A DNA stretch of 42,026 nt from Acholeplasmataceae bacterium (GCA_030656435.1 JAUSOA010000214.1:1-42026), one strand, 5' to 3'; positions 1-9,376 are shown, numbered from the stretch's first letter. Numbers and translations are program-made. Notes: a model not told the origin generated them from the letters alone.

Positions 1-216
1 ATATACAACAATTGTATCGGCACCAATAACAACATCATTGGGGTATTTGCCTGCAATATGAACTGCCTTCATCTTTGCGAGTTCGACTACAAGCTCTTCA
101 GGTTTCAATTTTTCATCTAAATTTTCATCAAGAAAGCTCGGCTCAACAATAAAATCCAGACCGGCGTCTTTCATGAGTTTTGCTCTTCTTGGAGAACCAC
201 TTGCCAGAATTAACAT
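1..216 (-). CDS. maf: Maf family nucleotide pyrophosphatase (partial, N-terminal 72 residues)
   Basis: The reading frame runs from ATG at 216-214 off the left edge, so only the first 72 residues are present. Residues 3-11 carry the Maf signature LASGSPRR, and a later stretch reads DVVIGADTIV, the conserved second block that holds an acidic catalytic residue. Maf proteins hydrolyse non-canonical or methylated nucleoside triphosphates, or dTTP/UTP, in the cytoplasm; which subfamily this belongs to cannot be told from the fragment. The start is supported by a purine-rich ribosome site (AGGGGGCTAGAGG) just upstream. The gene diverges from tilS. Confidence 0.9.
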   Translation of the reverse strand, partial: MLILASGSPRRAKLMKDAGLDFIVEPSFLDENLDEKLKPEELVVELAKMKAVHIAGKYPNDVVIGADTIVVY

Positions 217-241
217 CCTCTAGCCCCCTTTATCGCTTGTT

Positions 242-298
242 ATTATAACATATGTTTTTGGTTATTCATCTGATTATTTATCTTTGTAATGGTATAAT
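242..298. promoter_or_regulatory. Divergent promoters for maf and tilS
   Basis: Two extended -10 elements lie back to back. On the plus strand TGGTATAAT has its TATAAT at 293-298, placing the tilS transcript start near 304. On the minus strand TGTTATAAT has its TATAAT at 247-242, facing maf. Neither has a convincing -35 box, which fits extended -10 promoters. The plus-strand -10 covers the TTG at 298, which argues against that codon as the tilS start. Confidence 0.6.
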
Positions 299-324
299 TG
301 AACTATAGAAATGAGGTAGCTTAT

Positions 325-1617
325 ATGAAACGTATCGTAACACTACTCAAAAACGAACTAAAGATAAGTACCAAATTCCCACTGATTGTATCAGTGAGCG
401 GTGGCATGGACTCCATGGCGCTCCTTTCCATGCTGATTGATACTCAATATGAAATTATCGTCGTTCACTTTAACCATTTAAAAAGAGATGAGTCTATTAT
501 TGAAAAAGATTTGGTTGAGACCTATTGTAAAACAAAAGAGATTCCTTTTCACTATTATACAATCAAAGTGACAGAAGGAAACTTTCATCACCAAGCACAT
601 TTGCTTAGAAATCATTATCTATGTGAGGTTGCTAGAATGTATAAGACGCCTTATATATTAACTGCACATCATTTAGACGATCTATTCGAAAATATTTTAA
701 TCAAGATTACAAGAGGTAGTAATCTTCTCGGATATGCAGGAATGCAGGTTATTCATTCTGATCATGAGTTCACTTACATTAAACCACTTCTATACACAGA
801 AAAAAAAGATATCCACCACTATGTTTTAACCAACAATATCCCTTATTTAGATGATTCGTCTAACGAGGGAAACTTCTATCTAAGAAACAGATATCGCCAT
901 GCCGTTGTCCCTGTAATGAAGCAGGAAAATGATCACTTATTAGATCAGGTCAAGCAGTATCATGATCAAGTGACCTCTGCTTTCCAGTTCATCAGAAATA
1001 CAACAAAATCTCATATCAAAGAAAATATGATTATCCCTGTAGAAGAGTTTAGAACCTGGGATGAAGCGATTAAGGATGACGCAATCGCTTATCTAATAGA
1101 GCATTATAAGCTAACACTTTCATTTGAAATCATTAAAAAGATTAAGAAAATGATTCTTTCTAAACGACCAAATCCATCATTTAAACTGAGTAAGGATTTT
1201 GCCTTTGTAAAGACATATAAGGACGCTTATATCAAGACATTAGAAATCGTAGAACCTGCAATTCTTGAGGTTAAAGAAGGTCCCAATAAAATACTAAATA
1301 TGGCTATTTTCACATTTTTAAATAAATCCAACTCCAATACTGTGAAATTTTCGAAATTATGTTATAATAAATTAGCATTTCCACTATGGCTTCGTCATAG
1401 AGAAGATGGTGATTTATTAGCCTATGAGTACGGTCACAAAAAGTTAAAAAAACTTTTAATTGATCATAAGGTTCCTATGGAAGAACGCAATAGTCTTTGG
1501 GTTCTAACAGATAGTGAAGACACCATATTATGGGTAGAAAAGTATTATATAAATCAAACCCTTGGAAATGAAAATGAGTTTTATTTTAAATATGAAGAGG
1601 TAAAAAAGAATGCATAA
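325..1617 (+). CDS. tilS: tRNA(Ile)-lysidine synthase
   Basis: TilS uses ATP and lysine to convert C34 of the CAU-anticodon tRNA-Ile to lysidine, so that AUA is read as isoleucine. The N-terminal PP-loop ATPase motif SGGMDS is at residues 25-30, followed by a HHLDD segment and a typical TilS C-terminal domain. The product is about 430 residues, near the usual size. The frame is open from a TTG at 298, but ATG 325 is preferred: it follows GAGGT at suitable spacing, whereas the TTG overlaps the promoter -10. The last 8 bases overlap hpt. The order tilS-hpt-ftsH is conserved in Bacillota. Confidence 0.95.
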   Translation: MKRIVTLLKNELKISTKFPLIVSVSGGMDSMALLSMLIDTQYEIIVVHFNHLKRDESIIEKDLVETYCKTKEIPFHYYTIKVTEGNFHHQAHLLRNHYLCEVARMYKTPYILTAHHLDDLFENILIKITRGSNLLGYAGMQVIHSDHEFTYIKPLLYTEKKDIHHYVLTNNIPYLDDSSNEGNFYLRNRYRHAVVPVMKQENDHLLDQVKQYHDQVTSAFQFIRNTTKSHIKENMIIPVEEFRTWDEAIKDDAIAYLIEHYKLTLSFEIIKKIKKMILSKRPNPSFKLSKDFAFVKTYKDAYIKTLEIVEPAILEVKEGPNKILNMAIFTFLNKSNSNTVKFSKLCYNKLAFPLWLRHREDGDLLAYEYGHKKLKKLLIDHKVPMEERNSLWVLTDSEDTILWVEKYYINQTLGNENEFYFKYEEVKKNA

Positions 1618-2155
1618 TGATATCGCAGCTATCTTAGTGTCTGAACAAGAAATTAAAGAAATCTGTATTAGACTTGGTAAAGAAATCACAGCTGACTATA
1701 AAGATAAGAATCCAATATTTGTTGGTCTACTTAAGGGTTGTGTTCCTTTCATGTCCGATTTAGCAAGACATGTTGACTTAAAATTCGATATGGCTTACAT
1801 GTCGGTTTCAAGTTATCACGGAGGAATCGCTTCTTCTGGTGATGTAAAGATCAAGATGGATTTAGATATTTCTATAAAAGGTAGAGATGTTTTAATCGTT
1901 GAGGATATCGTAGATACTGCAAACACAATCGTTACCATTATTGAGTTACTTAAGCACCGTGGTGCTGCCTCAGTAAAAATGGCAACACTATTAGATAAGC
2001 CTGCGGGAAGACTTAGAGAATATCAACCAGAGTATGTGGGTAGAATCATACCAAAGGAATTCGTTGTCGGCTACGGCTTAGATTATAACGAATACTATCG
2101 TAATCTACCATATGTAGGCATCCTAAAGCCTGAAGTTTATGCAAAAAAATCCTAG
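1610..2155 (+). CDS. hpt: Hypoxanthine phosphoribosyltransferase
   Basis: This purine salvage enzyme makes IMP or GMP from hypoxanthine or guanine and PRPP in the cytoplasm. The PRPP-binding motif VLIVEDIVDTANT is at residues 94-106, and the 181-residue length is normal for the family. The start lies inside the end of tilS, preceded by AGAGG, so the two genes are probably translationally coupled. It is the second gene of the tilS-hpt-ftsH-rqcP unit. Confidence 0.95.
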   Translation: MHNDIAAILVSEQEIKEICIRLGKEITADYKDKNPIFVGLLKGCVPFMSDLARHVDLKFDMAYMSVSSYHGGIASSGDVKIKMDLDISIKGRDVLIVEDIVDTANTIVTIIELLKHRGAASVKMATLLDKPAGRLREYQPEYVGRIIPKEFVVGYGLDYNEYYRNLPYVGILKPEVYAKKS

Positions 2156-2168
2156 AGGGGTGTAAAGA

Positions 2169-4085
2169 ATGAATCAAAACCCAAATCAAAAAAAGAAAGT
2201 CGAGTATAGAAAGAAGCCTGATTATCTAATCATGCTATTTACGCTGATTATCGTGATCGGTGTTTTCCTATTCTTAAGAGATGCCCTTGAAGGTGAGGTA
2301 GCAACTTTAAATATTACAGAAATGACTCAATCTGCTGATGCAGGTCATATCCAAAAAATAGAATACACTCCAGTTGGTGGTGACAATATCACCTTAGTAC
2401 AAATCAGTGGTACATTCTATGAAAATAGCGGTTCAGCTACTTTTTATCAAACAATAAATTTTGAAGGTATTATGCCTTTAGAATATGCACAATCTATATT
2501 CTTGACTGTTGAGGCTGCAGGTGGAACAACTTCTATTAAAGCTAGGTCAGGTGTAACCATTTGGACAGTTTTAATTAACCTCGTTCCAATGATCTTAGTC
2601 CTTGTTATCCTATTTATAATCTTTAGAAACGCAAACAATCAAAATTCTAAGGCATTTGACTTTGCTAAAAACAGAGCAAAGCTCAATAGAGAAAAAGCAA
2701 TCACATTTAAAGACGTTGCTGGTATGGATGAAGAAAAACAAGAAATGGAAGAATTAATTGACTTCCTGAAGACTCCTAAAAAATATGTTGATATGGGAGC
2801 TAGAATTCCTAAGGGTGTTTTACTTGTTGGTTCTCCTGGTACTGGTAAAACATTATTAGCAAGAGCGGTATCCGGTGAAGCGAATGTCCCATTCTTCTCG
2901 ATTTCAGGTTCTGACTTCGTAGAAATGTTTGTTGGTGTTGGTGCTTCTCGTGTGCGTGACCTATTCAAGGTTGCTAAAGAAAATTCTCCTTGTATCATCT
3001 TTATTGATGAAATCGATGCTGTAGGTCGCCAACGTGGTGCTGGTCTCGGTGGTGGACATGATGAAAGAGAACAAACATTAAACCAATTACTTGTTGAAAT
3101 GGATGGATTCACTACCAATATGGGTATTATCATCATGGCTGCGACGAACCGTCCAGACGTGCTTGACCCAGCATTATTAAGACCAGGTCGTTTCGACAGA
3201 CAAATTACAATCAGTCTACCAGATATTCGTGGTAGAGAAGCAATCCTTAAGGTTCATGCTAGAAATAAGAAAATTGATCCAAAGGTTAAATTTAACGAAT
3301 TTGCTGCGCGTATTCCAGGATTCAGTGGAGCAGATATTGAAAACCTACTCAATGAAGCAGCACTTCTCGCTGCCCGCGATAACCGTACATTAATATCAGA
3401 AATCGATATGGATGAAGCAATTGACCGTGTCATGATGGGACCTGCTAAGAAGAGCAGAAAATATTCTGTATCTGAAAAGAAAACAGTCGCCTATCACGAA
3501 GCAGGCCATGCAGTCATCGGAATCAAGCTTGAAGATGCAAATATCGTACAAAAAGTTACCATTATTCCTCGTGGTAGAGCAGGTGGTTATAACCTAATGA
3601 CTCCACTCGAAGAAAAGTTCTTAGAAACAAAGAGTTCACTTCTTGCAAGAATTATCTCCTATCTAGGTGGTAGAGTTGCAGAAGAAATCGTGTTTGATAC
3701 AGTAACAACTGGTGCATATAATGATTTCCAAATGGCTACAGCAATTGCTAGATCCATGGTTACTGAATATGGTATGTCAGATTTAGGACCTGTCCAATAT
3801 GAATCTGCAAGTGGAAATGTCTTTTTAGGAAGAGATTACTTCAAGGAAAAGAACTTCTCCGATCAGGTTGCACATGAAATTGATAAAGAAGTTAGACATA
3901 TTATCACTACTTGTTTTGAAAGAGCTAGAGATATTATCACTACAAATCGTGAACTATTAGATTTAATCGCTCATTACTTAGTTGAGGTTGAAACATTAAC
4001 TAAGGCTGACATTGATGAAATCGTATCGACAGGAAAGCTTTCCTGGTGGAACGATAAAAAAGAACTAGCTAACAATGCGGCTTGA
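2169..4085 (+). CDS. ftsH: ATP-dependent zinc metalloprotease FtsH
   Basis: FtsH is a membrane-anchored hexameric AAA+ protease that degrades damaged membrane proteins and short-lived regulators. Two membrane segments (about residues 19-38 and 131-152) flank a roughly 90-residue external domain. Walker A GSPGTGKT is at 221-228, Walker B IIFIDEID at 276-283, and the zinc-binding HEAGH motif at 443-447. The length of 638 residues is standard. The ribosome site GAGGGG lies 13 bp downstream of the hpt stop. The gene ends in TGA and overlaps rqcP by 11 bases. Confidence 0.97.
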   Translation: MNQNPNQKKKVEYRKKPDYLIMLFTLIIVIGVFLFLRDALEGEVATLNITEMTQSADAGHIQKIEYTPVGGDNITLVQISGTFYENSGSATFYQTINFEGIMPLEYAQSIFLTVEAAGGTTSIKARSGVTIWTVLINLVPMILVLVILFIIFRNANNQNSKAFDFAKNRAKLNREKAITFKDVAGMDEEKQEMEELIDFLKTPKKYVDMGARIPKGVLLVGSPGTGKTLLARAVSGEANVPFFSISGSDFVEMFVGVGASRVRDLFKVAKENSPCIIFIDEIDAVGRQRGAGLGGGHDEREQTLNQLLVEMDGFTTNMGIIIMAATNRPDVLDPALLRPGRFDRQITISLPDIRGREAILKVHARNKKIDPKVKFNEFAARIPGFSGADIENLLNEAALLAARDNRTLISEIDMDEAIDRVMMGPAKKSRKYSVSEKKTVAYHEAGHAVIGIKLEDANIVQKVTIIPRGRAGGYNLMTPLEEKFLETKSSLLARIISYLGGRVAEEIVFDTVTTGAYNDFQMATAIARSMVTEYGMSDLGPVQYESASGNVFLGRDYFKEKNFSDQVAHEIDKEVRHIITTCFERARDIITTNRELLDLIAHYLVEVETLTKADIDEIVSTGKLSWWNDKKELANNAA

Positions 4086-4320
4086 TAAATATTTAAAGGT
4101 CTCACGCATTATTAAAAGACGCACCGTCGCTAAAGAGGCTGCTGAAAAAGAAAAGGTTGAAATCAACGGTAAAATTGCTAAGCCATCATCTACTGTTAAA
4201 GAAAATGATGTACTTACACTTTACTTGGGATTAAAAATTGTTAAGGTCAAAATCACAAGCCTTGTTTTAAAAAAGGATGAGCTTATGTATGAGCTTTTAA
4301 CAGAAGAAAAACGGCCATAA
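4075..4320 (+). CDS. rqcP: S4-domain RNA-binding protein, RqcP (YabO) family
   Basis: This 81-residue protein begins with the S4 signature MRLDKYLKVSRIIKRRT and matches the RqcP/YabO family. In Bacillus RqcP works with RqcH on stalled 50S subunits during alanine tailing in ribosome quality control; that role is transferred by family. The start codon lies inside the end of ftsH with no clear ribosome site, so translation probably depends on ribosomes finishing ftsH. In Bacillus the homologue sits in the neighbouring yabN-yabO-divIC group rather than after ftsH. The Hsp15 family shares the S4 fold, but the length and sequence favour RqcP. Confidence 0.8.
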   Translation: MRLDKYLKVSRIIKRRTVAKEAAEKEKVEINGKIAKPSSTVKENDVLTLYLGLKIVKVKITSLVLKKDELMYELLTEEKRP

Positions 4321-4340
4321 TGGTTAATTATGGCTTTTCT
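4314..4340 (+). terminator. Terminator-like hairpin after rqcP
   Basis: GCCATAA (4314-4320) pairs with TTATGGC (4328-4334) around a 7-nt loop and is followed by TTTTCTT. It starts within the rqcP stop region and probably ends the tilS-hpt-ftsH-rqcP transcript. The stem is short, so some read-through into lysS is likely. Confidence 0.55.
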
Positions 4341-4342
4341 TA

Positions 4343-4351
4343 TGATATAAT
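4343..4351 (+). promoter_or_regulatory. Extended -10 promoter for lysS
   Basis: TGATATAAT ends at 4351, about 25 bp before the lysS start. No clear -35 box is seen. It follows the rqcP hairpin directly, so lysS probably has its own transcript. Confidence 0.5.
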
Positions 4352-4375
4352 ATCATGGATTAGGAGGGTTATTTT

Positions 4376-5860
4376 ATGTATCCAGAGGACTTAAAAGAAC
4401 AACAAATCGTGCGTCGTGAGAAGGCACAAGAGTTAAAAGAAAAAGGTGTTGACCCTTTCGGTCATAAATATGATAGAACACATTCCAGCAAGGATCTATT
4501 CGATCAATTTGGAGCATTCGATCATGACACATTAGAAACTATGCATAAAGAAGTATCAATTGCAGGTCGTATCATGTTAAAGCGTGGTCAAGGTAAAGCA
4601 GGATTCATGAACCTTCAGGATCGTGATGGTCAAATTCAAGTCTATGTTAGATCGGATATGATTGGCGAAGCGATGTATGAGGTTTTTAGATCTGCAGATT
4701 TAGGAGACATCGTTGGAATTAAAGGTGTCGTTTTTAGAACGAAAACCAATGAATTAACTGTAAAAGCGAATGAATTTACTCATTTAACAAAGGCACTTCG
4801 TCCGCTACCTGATAAATTCCATGGTTTACAAGATAAGGAAGAGGCTAGACGTCGTCGTTATGTCGATTTAATTGTTAACGAGGAATCAAAGCGCGTTGCA
4901 CTTCTTAGACCAAGAATTATTCGTTCTATTCAAAAGTTTTTTGACAATAAAGGATTTATTGAAGTTGAAACACCTGTTCTTCATTCTATTTTAGGTGGAG
5001 CAGCTGCTAGACCATTCGTTACACATCATAACACCCTTGATATGGACTTTTATTTAAGAATCGCTACTGAACTTCCACTGAAGAGATTAATCGTTGGTGG
5101 CCTTGAAGCGGTCTATGAAATTGGAAGACTCTTTAGAAACGAAGGTATGGATGCTAAACATAATCCTGAATTTACTACGATTGAAGCGTATCTTGCATAT
5201 TCTGATATGGAAGGCATGATGGATTTGGTTGAAGAATGCTTATCCACTGTCACCTATGAGACACTGGGAACATTTACAGTCGATTTCAACGGAACAGTTA
5301 TCGAAATGGGACGCCCATGGAAGAGATGGCATATGGTGGATGCAGTTAAGGAACTTTCAGGAGTAGACTTCTGGCAACCATTGACATTAGATGAAGCGAA
5401 GGCATTTGCTAAGGCTCATAATATCCATGTTGAAAAGCATTATAGCTATGGACATATCGTTGAAGCCTTCTTTGAAAAGTATTGTGAAGACGTGATTATT
5501 CAACCTACAATGGTTTATGGACATCCAATTGAAATATCTCCACTTGCAAAAAAGAATGAAAAAGATCCAAGATTTACTGACCGATTTGAATTATTCATCA
5601 ATAAGAGTGAATATGCGAATGCATTCTCTGAGTTAAATGATCCAATTGATCAAAGAGAAAGATTCGAAAATCAAGTGAAGGAAAAAGCGCTAGGAAATGA
5701 TGAAGCATCAGAGATGGATGTTGATTTCGTAGAGTCTCTAGAATATGGTATGCCACCTACTGGTGGACTTGGTATCGGTATTGATAGATTTGTTATGCTA
5801 TTAACCAATACTCCAAATATTAGAGATGTTATCTTATTCCCCCATTTAAAGCACCGCTAA
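4376..5860 (+). CDS. lysS: Lysyl-tRNA synthetase, class II
   Basis: The enzyme charges tRNA-Lys with lysine using ATP. An N-terminal OB-fold anticodon-binding domain (roughly residues 60-150) precedes the class II catalytic core. Motif 2 (GRLFRNEGMDAKHNPEFT) starts near residue 250 and motif 3 (GLGIGIDRF) near 464. The length of 494 residues is typical. AGGAGGG at good spacing fixes the start. No T-box or other leader structure is seen upstream, unlike asnS in this window. Confidence 0.97.
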   Translation: MYPEDLKEQQIVRREKAQELKEKGVDPFGHKYDRTHSSKDLFDQFGAFDHDTLETMHKEVSIAGRIMLKRGQGKAGFMNLQDRDGQIQVYVRSDMIGEAMYEVFRSADLGDIVGIKGVVFRTKTNELTVKANEFTHLTKALRPLPDKFHGLQDKEEARRRRYVDLIVNEESKRVALLRPRIIRSIQKFFDNKGFIEVETPVLHSILGGAAARPFVTHHNTLDMDFYLRIATELPLKRLIVGGLEAVYEIGRLFRNEGMDAKHNPEFTTIEAYLAYSDMEGMMDLVEECLSTVTYETLGTFTVDFNGTVIEMGRPWKRWHMVDAVKELSGVDFWQPLTLDEAKAFAKAHNIHVEKHYSYGHIVEAFFEKYCEDVIIQPTMVYGHPIEISPLAKKNEKDPRFTDRFELFINKSEYANAFSELNDPIDQRERFENQVKEKALGNDEASEMDVDFVESLEYGMPPTGGLGIGIDRFVMLLTNTPNIRDVILFPHLKHR

Positions 5861-5866
5861 AAAGAT

Positions 5867-5904
5867 AAAAGAACCAAATCATTTGACTTGGTTCTTTTTT
5901 ATTT
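5867..5904. terminator. Bidirectional terminator between lysS and the convergent lipoprotein gene
   Basis: AAAAGAACCAA (5867-5877) pairs perfectly with TTGGTTCTTTT (5888-5898) around a 10-nt loop, with a T run on the plus strand. The minus-strand copy is also followed by T-rich sequence, so it can serve both convergent genes. Confidence 0.85.
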
Positions 5905-5922
5905 GTCTAGAAATATAATGAA

Positions 5923-6969
5923 TTAATCGAATATGCCTTGTCCTGGTTCATCAACTGTTTCGTATTGATCAAAATCAGTTGGGAATTTAGGAAGTTCAGC
6001 ACCCATAGAAATAATTAAAGTCATATCAATATTGATATCTTCCTCTTCAGATACAAAAACTACAGATATCGCAAGCTTAGTTACTCTATTTTCAGTAATT
6101 GAGATTACAAAGCTAAATGATAGCTCATCGACGACTCTATTAATTTCAGTCTTCGCTTCATTAACCATTTCAGTGATATCAGCTAATGACATTTGAGAAT
6201 CAACTTGAGCCATGACTGCTACTGCAACATCAAGCATAGAGTCCATAATGCCTTCTTTATTGATTGTAAATACGATACTATGTGTATTCCCATTTTTATA
6301 AACCTTCAGGTTAGGTAATGCAGCCATAATCTCTTCAAAATCACCATTTTCAAGCATATCTAAATATTCTTGAGGGATTGGCATAATATCACCGATTGCA
6401 TCTGGGTCTGCCATATTAAAAGCTTCATCCCACATCGTTTGTGTGACTTGTTGTCTCAATTTTTGTTTGAATACAGCGTCAGTTTCTTCACCATCTTCTG
6501 TTACTAGTAAATCCATGTTCATATATAGATACTGATTATAAAAATAAACGCCTGCATCTCCTTTAATACTTCTTTCGTCGGAATAGTCACCCCAGTAGGC
6601 TCCTACTTCTTCATCTTTTGAGTAGAAATCGATAGTTGCTTCAGCAAAAAGTCTTGACTCATTCACTTGTTCGCTAACTAAAGCAAATAATACTGCGTCA
6701 ATATCAAGTTTAACTTCATTATAAGAAGAATATGTTCCTTCTACTTCTTCATTGATTGTATGAAGTTTGCCTTTAATGCTAATTCGTACAGATTCACTAT
6801 CAACACTTGTGTAGTCTATGCTTTCAAATAAGGCAATCATCTCGGATGCACTTAATTGTACCAAATCTTTTTCTTTGAATGTTGGGAATGTATCTGGAGT
6901 AGAGCCACCACATGCAGCAAGTCCAAATAGAGTAAACAATACTACAAAAATCAATATTAACTTTTTCAA
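5923..6969 (-). CDS. Putative lipoprotein of unknown function
   Basis: I do not recognise the family. The best start is a TTG at 6969-6967, which follows AGAGGTG at good spacing and gives a clean signal peptide (MKKLILIF...) ending in the lipobox GLAAC with Cys20. The open frame extends 19 codons further upstream, but that would bury the signal. The mature part, about 328 residues, is acidic, has no other membrane segment and mixes beta-rich and helical stretches, in the style of surface lipoproteins of wall-less bacteria. It diverges from an ABC transporter gene, with overlapping promoter regions. Confidence 0.8.
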   Translation of the reverse strand: MKKLILIFVVLFTLFGLAACGGSTPDTFPTFKEKDLVQLSASEMIALFESIDYTSVDSESVRISIKGKLHTINEEVEGTYSSYNEVKLDIDAVLFALVSEQVNESRLFAEATIDFYSKDEEVGAYWGDYSDERSIKGDAGVYFYNQYLYMNMDLLVTEDGEETDAVFKQKLRQQVTQTMWDEAFNMADPDAIGDIMPIPQEYLDMLENGDFEEIMAALPNLKVYKNGNTHSIVFTINKEGIMDSMLDVAVAVMAQVDSQMSLADITEMVNEAKTEINRVVDELSFSFVISITENRVTKLAISVVFVSEEEDINIDMTLIISMGAELPKFPTDFDQYETVDEPGQGIFD

Positions 6970-6994
6970 GGGTTTCACCTCTTTCTTAATTCTT

Positions 6995-7067
6995 ATTATA
7001 TTCCCCAACTCAATAAAAGTAAACATATAGGCAAATGATAGACTCTTTTGTTATTTCATAATATAAT
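6995..7067. promoter_or_regulatory. Divergent promoters for the lipoprotein and the ABC transporter
   Basis: Minus strand: TTTACT (7023-7018), a 17-bp spacer and TATAAT (7000-6995) face the lipoprotein gene. Plus strand: TAGACT (7039-7044), a 17-bp spacer and TATAAT (7062-7067) face the ABC gene. The two -35 boxes are only about 15 bp apart, so a regulator bound between them could affect both genes. Confidence 0.65.
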
Positions 7068-7093
7068 AAGATTAACTAAAAGGTGGCACACAT

Positions 7094-9346
7094 ATGCTAA
7101 AGTTATTGAATGTATCCAAAGAGTATATAACCGAAGATGAAAACATCCTAGCTCTTCGTGATATAAATCTAGATTTAGAGTCTTCTGGATTTGTTTCAAT
7201 TGTAGGTCCCTCTGGTTGTGGGAAAACAACTCTTTTAAACATGCTCGGGGGGTTAGATCATCCAACAAATGGTGATCTTTATTTTAACAATCAAAATACA
7301 AAATCTTATACCGATAGCGATTGGGATACCTATAGAAATCAAAAAATAGGTTTTGTTTTTCAGCATTATTATTTAATCCCTCATTTAAATATTATTCAAA
7401 ATATAGCACTACCTCTTTCAATTGCTGGATATGATCAAAAAAGTGCATTAGAAAAAGCGAAGGATATATTGATCACTGTTGGCTTAAAGGATAAACTCTA
7501 TAAGAAACCAAATCAACTCTCTGGAGGTCAGCAGCAAAGAGCATCGATAGCAAGAGCTTTAGTGAATAACCCTAAAATCATATTAGCTGATGAACCGATT
7601 GGTTCATTAGATCATGAATCAAGTTTAGAAATCATGGAGCTACTTAAAAATATATCTTTAGATAGATTGGTTGTTATGGTTACACACAATATGAAGCTAG
7701 CCTCTGATTACAGCAATCAAATCATCACTATTGATTCTGGGATGATTAAGGATAGAAAACTCAATCTTCCAGTAAAATCAAAAGATTTAAAGCCTGAAAT
7801 AAATAAAAACTCTGCGAAGATGTCATTTTCAACTTCATTTAAACTTAGTTTTATGAACTTAATGAAAAGAAAATTGAGAACGATACTGACTTCGCTTGCT
7901 GCAAGTATAGGAGTCATAGGAATTACCTTAGTCCTTGCAGTAGCATTTGGATTCAACAGATTTGTCGAGGTTAGAAAGACTGAAACTTTAAATGCTTTCC
8001 CTATTCAAGTCGATAGACTTTCTTTAGTTGTCCCTCTATTTGATGAATCCTATCGTCCAAATCTAGATCTATTCCCAGATACTGAAATTGCATATCCTAG
8101 AAATATCCAATATGTATTTCAAACCATTAACACAATAACTCCGGAATATTTTCAATATGTAGAAAAAATGAATCCCGCGATTTACGAACATATCCATTAT
8201 AACTACAAAATTCAAAGTAATTTTGTTATCGAAAATAGTGGATCTATTGTTAACCCTGGATCAGTCATTAAAGAAATTGATGTAAGTGAAGCTTATTTAT
8301 CCGAGAATTTTGAAGTGATTAAAGGTAGAATGATGCAACTCGAGTCCTTTGAAGCAATAATTACCTTAGATCGCTACAACCGTCTATCTAAGGATATTGC
8401 AGAATCACTAGGCTTTAACGGTGATGACCCTATTAGCTTTGATGATCTTTTGGGTTTAAAGCTTAAATGGATTCCAAATGATGTTATGTATACACTTGAC
8501 GGTGCAAACTACATTAAAAACAGTGTGAGTAATGTTTATGGAAGTGCGCTAGCAATCGATATTGAAATAGTAGGAATTGTTCGCATTCAAGAAAAATTTA
8601 ATATTGATTACCTGCGTACAGGAATATTTTATAGCACACATCTCGCAAAGCATATCATGGGTGATTCAAAAAATTCAGAAATTGTTGTTGCTCAAATTTC
8701 ATCTAATATCAATGTTATAGATAATACCGCACTAACTCAATCTACAAAAGATACTGCACTTAGAAACCTAGGATATGGGACCTATCCACTAGCATACGTC
8801 TTCTATTCAAAAACATTTTCTGATAAAGATTTAATTATGGATTATTTAAAGGCTTATAATGATACAGTCTCCATCAACCAAGCTATAGAACCGTTAGATT
8901 TAGCCGGTATTGGACTGGCAACCATGCGCACTGCAATCGATTCGGTTACCATCATATTAATTGTATTTTCTGGAATAGCATTGCTTATATCTAACCTGAT
9001 GATTGGTATTATGACCTATACATCAGTTATAGAAAGAACAAAAGAAATTGGAATACTAAGAAGCGTTGGTGCAAGAAAAAAAGATATCGGCAATATCTTT
9101 TATTCAGAAACTTTAATGATTGGAATATTATCAGGAACGCTAGGAATCCTTATATCCTATCTCTTAATTCCATTTTTAAATATGATATTAAAAACCGTAA
9201 CAACAATAGAAAATCTCGCTTATCTATTCTTCCCTTATGCAATCATTTTAGTGATTATCAATATACTCTTAACTAGTATAAGTGGCATTATACCTGCAAG
9301 TATCGCATCCAATAAAGATCCAATTCTTTGCTTAAGAAATGAATAG
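7094..9346 (+). CDS. Fused ABC transporter ATPase-permease (MacB/FtsX type)
   Basis: One 750-residue chain joins an N-terminal LolD/MacB-type ATPase to a C-terminal FtsX-like permease. The ATPase has Walker A GPSGCGKT (38-45), signature LSGGQQQR (142-149) and Walker B IILADE (162-167). After a linker there is a first membrane segment near 260-285, an extracytoplasmic domain of about 330 residues, and three more membrane segments from about 618 to 735. These proteins are mechanotransmission pumps that act on lipoproteins, peptides or drugs at the outer face; the substrate is unknown. It is monocistronic, with its own promoter and terminator. The divergent lipoprotein may be a partner, but only position suggests that. 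Confidence 0.88.
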   Translation: MLKLLNVSKEYITEDENILALRDINLDLESSGFVSIVGPSGCGKTTLLNMLGGLDHPTNGDLYFNNQNTKSYTDSDWDTYRNQKIGFVFQHYYLIPHLNIIQNIALPLSIAGYDQKSALEKAKDILITVGLKDKLYKKPNQLSGGQQQRASIARALVNNPKIILADEPIGSLDHESSLEIMELLKNISLDRLVVMVTHNMKLASDYSNQIITIDSGMIKDRKLNLPVKSKDLKPEINKNSAKMSFSTSFKLSFMNLMKRKLRTILTSLAASIGVIGITLVLAVAFGFNRFVEVRKTETLNAFPIQVDRLSLVVPLFDESYRPNLDLFPDTEIAYPRNIQYVFQTINTITPEYFQYVEKMNPAIYEHIHYNYKIQSNFVIENSGSIVNPGSVIKEIDVSEAYLSENFEVIKGRMMQLESFEAIITLDRYNRLSKDIAESLGFNGDDPISFDDLLGLKLKWIPNDVMYTLDGANYIKNSVSNVYGSALAIDIEIVGIVRIQEKFNIDYLRTGIFYSTHLAKHIMGDSKNSEIVVAQISSNINVIDNTALTQSTKDTALRNLGYGTYPLAYVFYSKTFSDKDLIMDYLKAYNDTVSINQAIEPLDLAGIGLATMRTAIDSVTIILIVFSGIALLISNLMIGIMTYTSVIERTKEIGILRSVGARKKDIGNIFYSETLMIGILSGTLGILISYLLIPFLNMILKTVTTIENLAYLFFPYAIILVIINILLTSISGIIPASIASNKDPILCLRNE

Positions 9347-9376
9347 AGACATCCCTCGGATGCCTCTATTTTTATT
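9342..9376. terminator. Terminator after the ABC transporter
   Basis: AATAGAG...ATCC pairs with GGAT...CTCTATT around a short loop, followed by TTTTTATTT on the plus strand. The stem begins in the ABC stop codon and the tail runs into the last codons of the convergent aldehyde dehydrogenase gene. Confidence 0.75.

Noticed and set aside
298..324. TTG at 298 as the tilS start, adding nine residues
   Set aside because: The codon overlaps the -10 box TATAAT at 293-298 and has no ribosome site, while ATG 325 follows GAGGT.
2639..3136. 165-codon minus-strand open frame inside ftsH
   Set aside because: It is antisense to the conserved AAA domain of ftsH, has no ribosome site or promoter, and its composition is a mirror of that gene.
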